A stretch of 58,000 nucleotides of DNA from Adiantum capillus-veneris (GCA_014529385.2 CM043955.1:144869140-144927139); one strand, 5' to 3'; positions 44,647 through 55,659 are shown, numbered from the stretch's first letter. Numbers and translations: made by a program. Notes: generated by a model not told the origin, from the letters alone.

Positions 44647-45682
44647 TCTAAGGCATGTGCCCAGAACGACGTCTTTGACCAGGCTGAGTGTGTGGGTATG
44701 CCTCTTTCGCTGCCCCATGTAATGTCACTGTCAGCATAGATGTGATCTCCACTGTGTATACTAGCTCTGATGTGCATAAAAGTCTAGGTATCTCCTCTGC
44801 ATAGACTGAGTCAGTCTCTGGTGTAAAAGTATAGCGTGGATGTCTACCACCCTGTGAGGCCTGAGATGTATTGTACTCAAAGGAGACTGATAATGTCAAA
44901 AGTGCATGATGTACTGTTATCCCAACAGGCTTGGGCCCCACTCTAAAATCTTGAATGTGAGAGATAAAGCTCGGATGTGTCAGAACATAGTCTACAGTAC
45001 TGGTCCCATGTCTATGTGGAAAACAAGTAAAGCCTGTAGATGATGGGAATGTCGGTAAGCCATTCAGTATGGCTAAACTGTGAGTAGTTGTCATCTCTCT
45101 GAGGTATCTCCCATAATTTGTATGCTCTCTGTCGTGTGAGCATCTCTCAAGCCCCATCTCCTCTGGCTCTAGCTCTCTAAGTATCTCCTCTGAGGTGTCA
45201 TAGAAAACCGTATGTGAATTGCTTGTACGGGCATTGAAATTCCCCAATAGTATGATGTCTCCATCCCTAGAGAACTCCCAAATATCAATATCAAGTACAG
45301 AGTAAGGAGATTGTCCTCTGGGTGAAGCATATACTGAAGTGCTGGGAGGAAAATAGCATATGGCGATGTACAAGAAACATCCAGTCTCTGCCCTCAGCCT
45401 CACCCACATGTATTTGGCCTGATCATCTCTCCGAACTATGTGCAGTAGTGGTTGGAGCTCCTCTCTGAAAAGAACTGCTACACCTCCTGATCCTTTGGTC
45501 CCATGCTCAGATCTGGTGCATGTCCGGCAAGCTGTCTCCCATCTGTATCCTGATATATGCAGCATCAACTGTCATGGAGCCTGATGAGTCTTTGAGTAGA
45601 AAACAATGTCTCTGTCTCTGAAGCTGTCCTCAAAGGTCTCCACATCAAGTCTATACGAACCATTACAGTTCCAAACCGCCAT
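44646..45682 (-). pseudogene. LINE D ORF2: AP-type endonuclease domain
   Basis: Starts at ATG 45682 (MAVWNCNGSYRLDVETFED), the usual N-terminal strand of APE endonucleases. Then come SGGVAVLFRE, DGDIILLGNFNART (catalytic D/N region), the block TSTVDYVLTH and VHHALLTLSV (site of the catalytic SDH histidine, here HH). It would nick the target DNA for target-primed reverse transcription. One in-frame TGA (near 45584) and a TAG at 44646-44648 interrupt an otherwise continuous frame into the RT. Confidence 0.8.
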
Positions 45683-45712
45683 CCTGAGTGTGGTCCCATA
45701 GATCTTGCACCG

Positions 45713-46685
45713 TCATGTAGGGCGTCTCTCCATAATGACCACTCTTCCTTCTCTGTAAAAAGCTGTTTTCCCTTTTTCTCTTGCGGCCCTAATCTCTGGC
45801 ATGACTTCCTGCATGTGGGCAAGCTGTGAGAGGGTGAGATCGTCACCAAGGAAGATACCAGTATTTTTGAGAGTGGGCCTCCTTCTCAAAAAGTCCTCCT
45901 CAATAGAGGAGAAGCGCAGTATGAGAGATCTTCCTCTCGATGTTTCCCCCGTGTCTCCACTTTTCTTACCAACTCTCCATGCTCTTGTGTGTGTCGCTTT
46001 TTGCATCCCCATTAGTACCATGAGCTCCTGTACTTCCTCATCAATTTTGTCCCGATCGTTGAGGTCGGTAACCCTCACATGCAAGGCCCTCATACGTCTT
46101 CGTTGTTCCTCCTCAAGTGTCATGTTGATGATGGTGGGAGTGGGGATTGATACCTCCTTGCCTTTCTCCTTCTTTGCGACCGAAATCCACTCCTCCGCTT
46201 CCTCCACTTTCTTATGGGGTTTTGGTAATTATATCTGTCCACCATGAAGACGTTTTTGCTTCCTGTTGTTTCTCCTCTTCCTTAATGGATTGCATTTTCT
46301 CTTTGATTACCTTAAGTTCTTCTATCACTGAGGGTTGGATTTCTCCCTCTTCTAGTCCACCGTTGGCTCTTGCCTTGGCTAGGTCTCTCTTGAGGGCTGA
46401 AATTTGATTCTTGAGGTCTTCAATTTCGGCCCGATGCTCCATTTTCTGCACAGTTCGAAGCTCGGCCTCGCTGATTTTCCACCTAAGAAAGACCGCCTTC
46501 TCCATCTTCCACTCTTCCATCTCTGTCTTGTACGCCATCTCCTTTTCCATGTTTGCTAACCTCTTGTTGGTAGTCATAAAAGTTGATTTCTTCATTGCTG
46601 GTGATGCCATTGCATGCAAACCACTCAAGGGGGAGGGGCTAGAGCTCTCGGGAAGTGCTGGGTTTGCGCTCATGACCTCCATCAC
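45713..46685 (-). pseudogene. LINE D ORF1: coiled-coil and RRM-like RNA-binding protein
   Basis: The N-terminal frame (46212-46685) has a long charged coiled coil (residues about 40-135, e.g. EIEDLKNQISALKRDLAKA). After a one-base frameshift near 46210 a second frame (45713-46207) has MRALHVRVTDLNDRDKID, DFLRRRPTLKNTG and AREKGKTAFYREGRVVIM, which follow the RRM/CTD plan of L1 ORF1p. The protein would coat LINE RNA. There is no CCHC knuckle. Without the frameshift it would be about 320 residues. Confidence 0.7.
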
Positions 46686-47112
46686 AAGACGGCCACACTA
46701 AGCACAGTTGAGAGACCAGGCGGCAATGGAACACCCACAACCCGATGCGGGTAAATACACAACCTCAGCCCACTGCGGGCATTAGCAATAGCAAAAGGAT
46801 ATGATGTAGGGCCTTGCGCCCACTGTCCTGCAAACTGAACTTGTTAAGCCTTCTAGCAAACAGTCCGCAGCCCCCTAGATTGGGAAAAGCTCACGGGTGA
46901 CTGTCTACCCCGCGAGGCACCAAGCATTTACCATTGCCAATAACCAGGGACGCAGCCCCTGCAGGGTCTGTTCCCAACTCTGCACCTCTATACCTGTAAT
47001 AAGAAAAGAGCACGCGGCCTCCACTGTGGGGAATGGTTCGCGGCCTACGCACTCGGCAACCTATAATGAAGAGGACGCAGACCTGCTGTCTGTTGCTTTG
47101 AAACCTGCACCC

Positions 47113-47117
47113 TGCAC
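47113..47117. other. Target site duplication TGCAC (left) of gypsy L
   Basis: Matches 51567-51571 exactly. Confidence 0.85.
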
Positions 47118-47565
47118 TGTAACAGACTTGGACACTCCAAGTCAAGAATCTACCACGACAACACCAAATAACCACTTCAAAACAGCTCACAGTTCACAGT
47201 TCACAATTCATTCGACACTGGACCGACGGAGTTCCGTGCCTAGAGATATTGGCCCCAAAGACTGGTGCCCCTTTCGGTATTTCTTTTTATATTAATCTGT
47301 GTTCAAACTACAAGAGTGCGGGCAGGCGCTCACACTCAGACTCTGCGTCCAGATGCTCTTGAGTTGTGAGAGGCCTGCTCACATATTTAAAGTTACAAGG
47401 GATGCCACAAGTAGAGCCCCAAAAGTTGAAAATCAAAAGCTCTTTCTCTCTCTTGCTTATAAAATAAAGCAAGTTCCAAAAAGTTGTCCAATCAAAAGCT
47501 TTTAAAATAAAGCGGAAGCTTTTTCTCTCTCATTCTTCTATGCTTTTATAAAATAAAAGCAAAAG

Positions 47566-47607
<42 letters not shown>

Positions 47608-47751
47608 GTTGCGTTGAGTAAAAGCAAAAGCCAAAATCTGCCCAGCTTTTCATAAATCACGCTAGTGTCCGTACAGCAAGCACGTGTTAGCTCGCCACGT
47701 CAGCAAATCAGGGTTAGGCTTAGGGTTAAGGTTAGACAGAAGTAGGGTTTT
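47118..47751 (-). repeat. 3' LTR of gypsy L, 5'-truncated
   Basis: Aligns with 50820-51450. The outer end (TGTAACAGACTTGG) is intact, but the inner part stops in a telomere-like TTAGGGTTA stretch and joins directly to the RT region at about 47751. The polypurine tract and start of the LTR are therefore deleted. It contains a (TC)n run at 47571-47603. Confidence 0.8.
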
Positions 47752-48572
47752 TGATTTTAAGAGAGTCAAAACTGGTCCCGTAGTCAATTTCTCTTCCAAA
47801 GGCTGAAAGGAAGTCACCTCTCGTGGGTCCCCACGAGAAAGAGACTCCTTTTTGTGTCAAGATATGCAAAGGGGAAGCAACCTCTGCAAACTTACGAATG
47901 AACCGCCTGTAGTACGAACACAATCCCAAGAAGCTTCTAACTTCATGGACATTCTTCAATTCGGGTCAATCACGGATAGTCTCTATCTTGGCCGGATCCA
48001 TTTGCACTCCTGCTGCTGAGACAGTGTCCCAAAAAGTGTGTCTGGTAGGAAAAATTCACTTTTTTTCGCATTAATCACTAACTTGTGATCTCGCAATGCC
48101 TGAAAGACCCGAAGCAGATGATCTCTATGTTCTGCCTCATTCTTGGAGAAAACAATGATATCGTCAAAGAAAGTGCCAACAAATAGCTTGTACTCTCGAA
48201 AAATCCTGTCCATCATCCGGTTAAATGTCGCAGGAGCATTGGTTAAGCCAAAAGGCATCGTCAAAAACTCAAATAATCCAAAAGTCATCCGAAAAGCTGT
48301 CTTGTGGACATCTCCCAGCGCGATTCTAACCTGATAATATCCACTCTTCAAATCAATCCTGCTAAAGCACGAGGATCCTTGTAAGCTGTCGAGTTATCAT
48401 CGATCCTAGGAATCGGAAATCTGTTCTTGATGGTGATTTTGTTGAGAGCTCTATAATCGATGCACATTCTCCAAGATCCGTCTTTCTTCAAAACCGACGA
48501 CACTGGAGAACAATACGGTGAAGTACTAGGGTGGACAAGACCCTTTTCCAAGAGGTCTTTCACTTGGTTCAT
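47752..48572 (-). pseudogene. Gypsy L reverse transcriptase
   Basis: Fragments in order: [41 protein letters not shown], then MKSGYYQVRIALGDVHKTAF, MPFGLTNAPATFNRMM, catalytic VGTFFDDIIVFSKNEAEH, LVINAKKSEFF, and NVHEVRSFLGLCSYYRRF, ending LTTGPVLTLLK at the LTR junction. The catalytic FDD is intact, but at least three frameshifts interrupt the domain. Confidence 0.85.
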
Positions 48573-48879
48573 AATCTCTTCGTTCTAGGCTCGACTCACA
48601 CGATAAGGTGGCCGGTTCGGTGGTGTGCTTCCAGGTATCAGATCAATAGTAGGACGAGCGGATGGTAACTCGCTTGGCAGGCCCTCTGAAAAGGAATTGG
48701 CATGAGTGTGGAGAAAATCTTGACGTTCTTTTGTTCATGTCAAAACATATTCGACCTTTATCCATCGTTCAGTTCTCTCTCAAAAAAAATGAGTAAAGAA
48801 ACTGAAGTTCATCAAGTACAATCTCTGAGCCCTTCATTTGTCAAAGTCGCTTTCTCGGCTCGGTAGCCAACCACAGCGT

Positions 48880-49150
48880 TGTTGTTGTGGTTCCAAGGGA
48901 TTTCGAGTAGAACGTAGCAACCTTTCAAGGCAAATACGTAAAACTCCTCGTGCCCCAAACACCACTGTCATTGCAAACGAAGTTTTCCAATGCTTGGTGT
49001 AATGGCAATATCCTGTCCGGGTGTCACTCGAACTACCTCCGCCTGTGGCCTCAACCTATCAGGCGTAATTCCAAATCGAGCCGCCAATTCCAAGTGAAAA
49101 GAAGTTGACCTTGGCTCCTTCAAAAGAGTTCCCTGATCTTTCACTTTGCC
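48880..49150 (-). pseudogene. Gypsy L aspartic protease remnant
   Basis: Minus strand NSFEGAKVNFFSLGIG (active-site region altered) through LRLQ-like and GHEEFYVFALKGCYVLLEIPW, aligning with element K protease. Stops and frameshifts are present. Confidence 0.6.
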
Positions 49151-49281
49151 CCAAAAGCGGCAAAGTTTGTACTTTCATTCGTTTGATTCGCTTCAGGCCC
49201 CACGCAGTGTGGTACCTATTCTGGTTTTTATCTGCCTTTTCTGCCACGTCTCTCAGTTGCTTTGGAACTTTCTGGCCTTTC

Positions 49282-50749
49282 TTAATCCTGTTCATTCGGT
49301 GCCTTGTTAGGGCACTTCGCAGAGATATGCCCAGTTTCTCCGCATTCAAAGCACTTCCCCTCCTTTATGAAGCGAGCTCGCTCGTGAGGAGTACGCTTCG
49401 GTCGTGCATCCTTCTTTTCTGGGTTGCTCTTTCTCTTTCTACTTTCATTTGCTGAAGTCTGTTCGGCTCGTTGTGTCATGACCTCATCGGTGGGGTAGGT
49501 CAGACTGCCGGAGTGAATGGAAAAACCCCCGTTTTGCATGACTCATCAACTCCTTTCCAAGCAGTGATCTCGGATCTCTATAGATAGACCCAAGGTAAAC
49601 CGCTCAATCTGTTCTTTGAACTAGATCTTCTTGAATGAAGAGGCGAGTAGAAAAGAGCTCGAGAATCTCTCGCAATAAGCGTCCAGTGTATCTTTCTTGG
49701 TCATCCGAAGATGGTTCCAAGCAGCTCGTATATCACGTTCATACTCTTGAGTAAGCCAAGAAGAAATAAAAAGCTTCTTAAATTTCAGCCATGTAACTGG
49801 CGCAGTCTTGCTTAATAGAAGCGTGGACCACCAAGTTCAAGCATTCCCCTTAAAATAAGAGGCAGCTCTCCGAATCTTAGAGTGCTTTGAGTAATGTCCT
49901 CCCGCGAAAGCGATGTCAAACTGCTGTACAAAAGACAAAGCCTTCGAAGCATTTCTATAACTAGAAAACGTGTCAAATTTAATTGACTGTCCACCTTCCT
50001 TAAACTCTCGAACTTTCTTGCTTTTGTCTTCCAAAAAGTCATATTGGTTGGCTTTGTAAAAATTCTTCTTCTTTGCATAAAAGTTGCTGTCATCAGAGTC
50101 TGAACTGTCTGTAGACGAGTCCTCTGTAGAACTGTCACTCACGGGGCGAGATTTAGACTTCTTTACCTTTTTCTCGCTCTTTCCGAAGCGTTGCTTCTTG
50201 CTTCGCTTTTTGCCTTTTCTGTCTTCTTTGCTCGAGTCAGATGAGCTAGAAGAACTGTCAGAAGAAGAATAAGAAGAAGAAGAAGAACTTGGTACTCACG
50301 CTACCTTTTCAAATGTCGATTGACGACCCAAATAGCCCGGGAAGTCAGTGCCTTTCTTCTGCTTTTTGACGTGCTTTTTAGCTTTGTTCTGTGTGTCAAA
50401 AAGCTGAGCAATCCGTGCATCAACCACCTTTTCTAATTCCTTCTCTTTATATTTCTTGTGAACAGAAGGTTTCTTGAGAGCGGGTTTTGGGGGTGGTGTT
50501 GTGGTTTTCTGCCCACTGCACGTGCACTTCCTGGAAAGAAGTTTCGCTCATACATTTTGCAAATTTTGGGTCCTTCACAAAATTGAGCATCATCTTTGTT
50601 GCATCGCCGATCAATTGACGACGCTCCATCTCTCGACGCTCCACCTGAGTAGGCCAAGGCGGGCCATACTCCTTGCCGGAATCTTCGTCGTGATCCCTTC
50701 CCGCATCTCTGGATCCAGAGAGAGTCGATTGATCCTTGTCTGAAGCCAT
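49282..50749 (-). pseudogene. Gypsy L gag with Ser/Asp-rich segment and zinc knuckle
   Basis: ATG at 50749 opens MASDKDQSTLSGSRDAGRD with LNFVKDPKFAKCMSETSF (frame to 50447). After frameshifts come a Lys-rich stretch, a Ser/Asp-rich stretch (DSSTEDSSTDSSDSDDS, about 50110), KVREFKEGGQSIKFDT, and at 49282-49539 the CCHC knuckle CFECGETGHISAKC. The start follows the primer site at the usual distance. Confidence 0.75.
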
Positions 50750-50808
50750 AGGTGCCGCAGAAAAAATTTGGGATCCGATTTCCCGTAGAAGAGAAATCGG
50801 CCGTGCTT

Positions 50809-50819
50809 TGATACCACTG
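50809..50819 (-). other. Primer binding site of gypsy L
   Basis: Minus strand TGGTATCAAAG adjacent to the LTR end, the same variant as in K. Confidence 0.75.
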
Positions 50820-51566
50820 TAACAGACTTGGACACTCCAAGTCAAGAATCTACCACGACAGCACCAAATAACCACTTCAAAACAGTTCACAGTTCACAAT
50901 TTATTCGACACTGGACCGGCGGAGTTCCGTGCCTAGAGATGTTGGCCCCAAAGACTAGCGCCCCTTGCGGTATTTCTTTTTATATTAATCTGTGTTCAAA
51001 GTACAAAAGTGCGGGCAGGCGCTCACACTCAGACTCTGCGTCCAGATGCTCTGAGTTGTGAGAGGCCTGCTCACATATTTAAAGTTACAAGAGATGCCAA
51101 AAGCAGAGCCCCAAAAGCTGAAAATCAAAAGCCCATAAATAAAGCAAAGGCTCTTTCTCTCTCTTGCTTATAAAATAAAGCAAGTTCCAAAAAGTTGTCC
51201 AATCAAAAGCTTTTAAAATAAAGCAGAAACTTTTTCTCTCATTTTTCTATGCTTTTATAAAATAAAAGCAAAATCTTCTCTCTCTCTCATCTCTTGCGTT
51301 GAGTAAAAGCAAAAGCCAAGATCTGCCCAGCTTTTCATAAATCACGTTGGTGTCCGTACAGCAAGCCACGTGTCAGCCCGCCACGTCAGCAAATCAGGGT
51401 TAGGGTTAGGACAGAATTAGGGTTTCTGATTTTAGGATTAGGGTTTCAACAAAATTAGGGTTTTTGATTTTAGGGTTAGGGTTTCAAAAGAATTAGGGTT
51501 TCTGGTTTTAGGGTTAGGGTTTCAGCAGAATTAGGTTTTTGGCAGCCACGTCATCACTTTGTGACG
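50820..51566 (-). repeat. 5' LTR of gypsy L with telomere-like repeats
   Basis: 747 bp, TGTAACAGACTTGG to TTTGTGACG (terminal CA changed to CG), followed by TSD TGCAC. Between about 51395 and 51540 it contains a degenerate array of GGGTTAGGGTTTC/TTAGGGTTTTTGATTT units resembling plant telomere repeats. Confidence 0.85.
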
Positions 51567-51571
51567 TGCAC

Positions 51572-51631
51572 TCCTGCTTGCTCTTGTCTGCGCTAAAATC
51601 TCCTTGTGCTACTGTTATTTCAACCACTTGC
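51572..51631 (-). mobile_element. LINE D 5' end (beyond gypsy L)
   Basis: 60 bases between the TSD of gypsy L and the (GA)n tract at 51634. As the target duplication joins them to 47117, they are the start of the LINE D 5' UTR, or flanking DNA if the LINE starts inside. No ORF. Confidence 0.5.
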
Positions 51632-51632
51632 T

Positions 51633-51730
<98 letters not shown>

Positions 51731-51814
51731 CTTACTCAGCTGCAGAGAGCTGCCATCACTTCGCACTTCGTCCAACCAGTAATCACTTCGCGCTGCAGAG
51801 GGGCGCCATCATTC

Positions 51815-51865
<51 letters not shown>
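51632..51865. repeat. Two (GA)n tracts with a 90-bp spacer
   Basis: (GA)n at 51634-51727 and 51818-51865. The spacer (51728-51817) contains two related pieces around GCTGCAGAG with GCCATCA. The second tract is the (TC)n tail of LINE E. The Arg-Glu repeat ORFs are repeat translations. Confidence 0.9.
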
Positions 51866-51868
<3 letters not shown>

Positions 51869-53305
51869 AAATGTTATATTAACGTCTTCGAAAGGCCAAA
51901 ATGACCTTTGAGACCAAAAAGTTACAATTGGTGAATTTGATATCATGTCTGAGTACGGAAATTACAAAGTTACAAAGAACTAACACTAAAACACTAAGGA
52001 GAAAGGAAATAAATCTGAAGTTGATTCGGGATTGAGACGAGATGGGGGAGTGGTGTTTGTGGGTTCAAATGAAATCTCTCATCGGTCGGTGTCGGATCTC
52101 ATCAACCTCCTCCATGGTCAGTACTCTGGTTGGGCGTCTTGCATGTTGAGCTAGAGTGGTATGTATCTTCTGTTGCAGCCTTCGTCGATGGTGGGAGACC
52201 CCTCGAGGTCGTGGGCGTCTTGATTTGCCTAGCTCAGTGGCTCCGTCAAGCAGCGTACCTCTAGTATGGGTGGGCGCTGAGATTTGCTGTAATGATTGCT
52301 CGTCCTGCTTTCCCTTGGCTGGTGTAAAGAAATCTGTGACTCGTCTCTGAGACTGTCTTTCCCTTGATGTCCTCAACAAGCTCTCCCTAAGTCTGCGCAG
52401 CTCTAGAAGGAACAATTCGAGGCATCTCTAATCCTTGTAGTTTATGACTCCAGAAAAAGGTCTGAAACCTTCTCTGAACAGGCAGTGGAAGCGGCCACGT
52501 ATCTCATAGTAAGCCAGGCAATGGCAGCTCTGTCTCTGGCTCTAAGTTTCATAGGTGACATATCCTGGCCCGTACTGGCACCCCTCGAAATCGGCCAGTC
52601 TCGATCTGGAGCTGATGTGAGGATGTGCGTATCTGCCCAATAGCGCATCCTATCCCATGAAATAAGTGCATATCCATGTATGCAGGCCTAGTCACAAACC
52701 GTCCTCCGTGAGTTGGAGAAGATGCTCTCTATAGAAGGCCATCTTCGTGCCCAACTCCTGTGTCGCCTGTATCCATGTGCTCATGGTATCTAGCTAAATT
52801 AGGTCCTGGCGTATGAGTCTGGTGATCTCTGTCCGTGTGAGAGACAGGGAGGGTGCATCCAGGGAGTATTGAAATGGAGGCAATCTATCTATGTTGAAAC
52901 CATGCGACTGAAACCATGCTGTCATCTGCCCATACCTACATGCTGTATCGCCTTGTAGAGCTAGTTGTCGAGATGACTCCAGGGCAAGCCGAGCGTATCT
53001 ATCCCTGGGGAGATCCCATAGACCGTGCATAAAGGATACTGATCTGGTCAATGCCTCTACCACGGGGGAAAGGGGGGGGGGGGCTAGCTAGGCTCGGCTA
53101 ATCTCATGCAGCGCTGAGGCCTTAGCCCGAATCATCCGAGCAATCATAGAGACCAGAGGCCTCTCCATACATTTGCATCCATCTGTGTTGCCAGATCTCC
53201 CATGGTGGTCTACTGAGGGTCCCCATACCTGAACTCCATAGAGCATAGCTGGAGTCACACTAGTGTCAAAAAGTAAACGAGTTTGTCCTCTGTCTATCCA
53301 GAAAA
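51866..53305 (-). mobile_element. LINE E: 5'-truncated LINE, ORF2 C-terminus
   Basis: The minus strand aligns with LINEs C and D: LYGVQVWGPSVDHHG, then EALTRSVSFMHGLWD, DRYARLALESSRQLALQGD, PPFQYSLDAPSLSLTRTEITRLIRQDLI, and a C-terminus ending RHRPMRDFI. Many frameshifts. The 3' end carries the hairpin AAAGGTC-ATTTT-GGCCTTT (51891-51909), GACGTTAA (51879-51886) and the (TC)n tail. A G-run of about 12 lies near 53075. Its 5' end is not at a GA tract but in the presumed intron upstream of the exon at 53493. Confidence 0.8.
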
Positions 53306-53492
53306 AAAGGACAAAAGGTACAAATTCAAACCGGCAGAAACAATCTCAAAACTGTAGAGAACTGCATAATGTAACGTTATGTACTTGCTGAGGGATTTCC
53401 TGTATTTCTTGATAGATCTTGAAGTGCTTTTTGTTGTGAGTTGATTGTTTCTGTTTTTCATACAAAATTTTGTCCCTTCTCGGCTTGGTCAG
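53306..53492 (+). other. Presumed intron sequence upstream of AKR2-like exon
   Basis: No transposon similarity. It ends in a T/C-rich stretch and TTGGTCAG, a good splice acceptor. LINE E lies just upstream in antisense. Confidence 0.5.
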
Positions 53493-53665
53493 GTGAAGCA
53501 GATGGCAAGACAAGTGGCAAGGAATCTTACAATGAAGGACACACTAGTGCAAATGAAACTGCCAAAGAAACTTCACCAGAGGAGGAAAGTAAAAATGAAT
53601 CCGTTTCTGCTTTTAGAACTGCTGGCAACCCCTTCGATTTCTCAGCATTGTCAGGTCTATTGAAT
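53493..53665 (+). CDS. Internal exon resembling AKR2 (ankyrin-repeat chloroplast targeting factor)
   Basis: 173-bp open segment between a CAG acceptor and an AATGTGAGT donor. It encodes an acidic Ser/Thr/Glu-rich linker (GKESYNEGHTSANETAKETS) ending NPFDFSALSGLLN. In AKR2 proteins an equivalent NPFDFS-x2-x-GLLN motif starts the conserved domain after a PEST-like N-terminus, and it is continued by DPSIKELAEQIA on the next exon. AKR2 is a cytosolic factor that guides outer-envelope proteins to chloroplasts. The exon enters in phase 2 (two bases of a split codon) and leaves in phase 0. No neighbouring exon is seen, so it is either part of a gene with very long introns or a captured fragment. Recognition rests on one short motif plus splice sites. 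Confidence 0.55.
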
Positions 53666-54199
53666 GTGAGTTTAGGACATTTATTTGTAGGGCATTGCAG
53701 GAGTAGGGCACAAGTTCTTTCATGTCTGCAAAACATACTTTCAGTACTAAAGCTTAATCTAGCATTTTTCCTTGTTTGTGGTGAAATTGAACTTCACCAA
53801 GTTATGCATGTCTAGGGACAACTTGAGGTACTGAATTCATATTTATGTCATGAGTGGAGGTGGTGATTGATAGGTACGCTAGGAGTAGTGGTAATAATCT
53901 CATGTATTTGCTTGTGGTTGAAAGGGTTGACTTACACTGCTGAAACTTGACAGGTGCCTCTAAACCTTGCTGTTTCCTTTGCCATTGTCAAACAGAATTG
54001 AATATTCAAGAATGAGTCTTATGGAGTACCCAAGAGTGATGGGTTTTAGGGTCAGGGTTTCCAGGCAGGTCAGAAAGGTAACAAGCAGCTACTCTTCCAT
54101 TTGGCATAACTAGGAACTTCGTCCGTAAAAAAAATGGTCGTAACTTAACTTCGAGACAAAGCAGGAGTCCTAATTTTGAATATTTAGAGCAAAAGTGCT
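53666..54199 (+). other. Presumed intron; no other feature
   Basis: T-rich, low-complexity sequence with the usual intron character after the GTGAGT donor. No second exon of the gene was found before the LINE fragment at 54200. Confidence 0.45.
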
Positions 54200-54600
54200 G
54201 TTAGGGGCACATGGGGACAGTATGTGACTAGTCTTTATACAATGCAAGCTCCACCTCCCCTACGTTTGCCACTGATGTCTCGCCCTCAGATCTCCATCAC
54301 TGGTAGTATGATACGTGATGCCATTCATAGACTACACACAGGCAGATCACATGACCACGATTGTCTACTTAGTGAGCATGTATGTGATACCCAAGATACA
54401 TTGGTACCTTTGTTGGCACACATGTTTAATAGAGCCATATGCAAAAGCTTTCTTGATCGCTGGAGCCTTATACTATTGTGCCGATATTGAAGGGTGGGGA
54501 TCCTATGCTCCTTAGTAATTATCCTTATATCATTGTAGGTCACACAGTGGCCAAGCTTTACGCTTTGATGCTTGAGCAAGAGTTAAGTTTCTGGCCACAG
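54200..54600 (+). pseudogene. LINE fragment: N-terminal RT region
   Basis: Plus strand WGQYVTSLYTMQAPPP, SMIRDAIHRLHTGRSHDHDCL and, after a frameshift, SNYPYIIVGHTVAKLYALMLEQ, matching LINE D linker and RT start. Both ends are truncated. It ends at AGAGAGAAATGAATGGAATG, which resembles the reverse complement of a LINE 3' end. Confidence 0.65.
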
Positions 54601-54609
54601 AGAGAAATG

Positions 54610-55390
54610 AATGGAATGATATATTTGACGTCGAGGATGCAGTGGCAAAGGCCAGAACGTTCCATTTGATAAATGGAGCGAATTATGAGAAGAAAAGAAT
54701 TACAGACCATCAATCTGGTGAGGGTGCTTCGAGGAAGCGACCCTGATTCCAGCATAAGTCCAATCCACCGCCGAGATCTTCTCAGGAAAAGAAGAAAGCC
54801 AGAAATGCTTAAGTTGCTGATGCAGTGAAGAAGGGGCCTTGCTTCGGATGTGGCCAGACAGGTCACCAAATCAAGGATTGCCCCAAGAAGAAGAAGACGC
54901 AGAAACCGCAAGGTAGTCCTTCGGTTCAAATTCACGAGATCTCAGGTAACTCTGATGTTGTTCAAGTTGAAATCCATCATTTAACGCACAGTTCATGCAC
55001 TAACTGTACTTTTAGCACCAAAGTGTTTGATAAGCACGATCCTCTCCGTTTCCCTAGGAAGATCAATGGTCACGATGTGACCGTACTCCTTGATAATGGA
55101 AGCTCACACAATTTTGTGGATGCAAAATTGGTGCAAAAACTAAGCCTGCGGACGCGGGACAGTGACCATGAGTATCGCTTGAAGATGGCTCGTGGCGTGG
55201 ATACAGATGTATAGAATCGGATGGTTCCAGACTCGTCGCTCGAGCTGGCTGATTACAAAGAGAACCTGGATTTCCACATCATGCGCCTGGACAGAGCAGA
55301 TGTTATTTTAGGAATTCCATGGTTTTATGATAAACAAGACTCATTGTATATAGACTATGTACATCACTCTCTTGTTTTTGTTAAGTAGAA
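54610..55390 (+). pseudogene. Gypsy N gag C-terminus and protease
   Basis: DVEDAVAKARTFHLING, CCHC knuckle CFGCGQTGHQIKDC (about 54840-54882), Lys-rich linker, then protease VTVLLDNGSSHNFVD (active site D-S/T-G altered to D-N-G) and RADVILGIPWFYDKQDS. Stops at 54773, 55212 and 55386. Confidence 0.8.
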
Positions 55391-55659
55391 CATGCCTCAT
55401 GTATCTGTGTCGCTTTGTAATCAGAAGTCTGTAAATAATGGTTTTGCAATACCAGTTGTTACTGCTTTGGAAATGTATAAAGAAATAAAGTCTTCTGATG
55501 TTGACTTTTATCAACGTGTACCATCTTTTATCAATGCGTACCATCTGCTGGGTCTGATTCATTAGTGCTTGGTACTTCTGTCATTGAATTTCGTAAAAAT
55601 GTTTCATGTTCTTCTGTTGAACTTGGGGATTCCGACGAATCCACCTTATTCAAGAAATC

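Larger units (their letters stand above)
41880..47117 (-). mobile_element. LINE D: near full-length LINE (main part)
   Basis: Reading the minus strand: 5' UTR (46686-47117, G/C-rich, no ORF), ORF1 (45713-46685), ORF2 endonuclease, RT and C-terminus (42229-45682), 3' UTR with hairpin (41908-41922), GACGTTAA (41894-41901), linker and (TC)n tail. The first 60 bases of the 5' UTR are at 51572-51631, separated by the insertion of gypsy L. Both outer borders are (GA)n. It carries several nonsense and frameshift mutations. With about 5.3 kb after removing L it is the most complete LINE in the window. Confidence 0.85.
47118..51566 (-). mobile_element. Gypsy L: Ty3/gypsy element of the K family
   Basis: Minus strand with 5' LTR 50820-51566, primer site, gag, protease, RT and truncated 3' LTR 47118-47751. 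The 5-bp target duplication TGCAC lies at both ends. RNase H, integrase and polypurine tract are deleted. It interrupts the 5' UTR of LINE D, so it is younger than LINE D. It shares LTR and gag blocks with K. Confidence 0.85.

Noticed and set aside
51395-51540. True telomere or interstitial telomere
   Set aside because: The units are degenerate, interspersed with TTTTTGATTT, and lie inside an LTR that is shared with other copies.
51539-51904. Arg-Glu and Ser-Leu repeat proteins, also at 2828, 2919, 3677, 5361, 36998, 38442 and 38548
   Set aside because: They are translations of (GA)n/(TC)n microsatellites, which are open in several frames.
54590-54640. A minus-strand LINE 3' end (AGAGAGAAATGAATGGAATGATATA)
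   Set aside because: It resembles the reverse complement of the LINE tail, but the following bases read better as gypsy gag (DVEDAVAKARTF); a chance similarity or very short remnant cannot be excluded.
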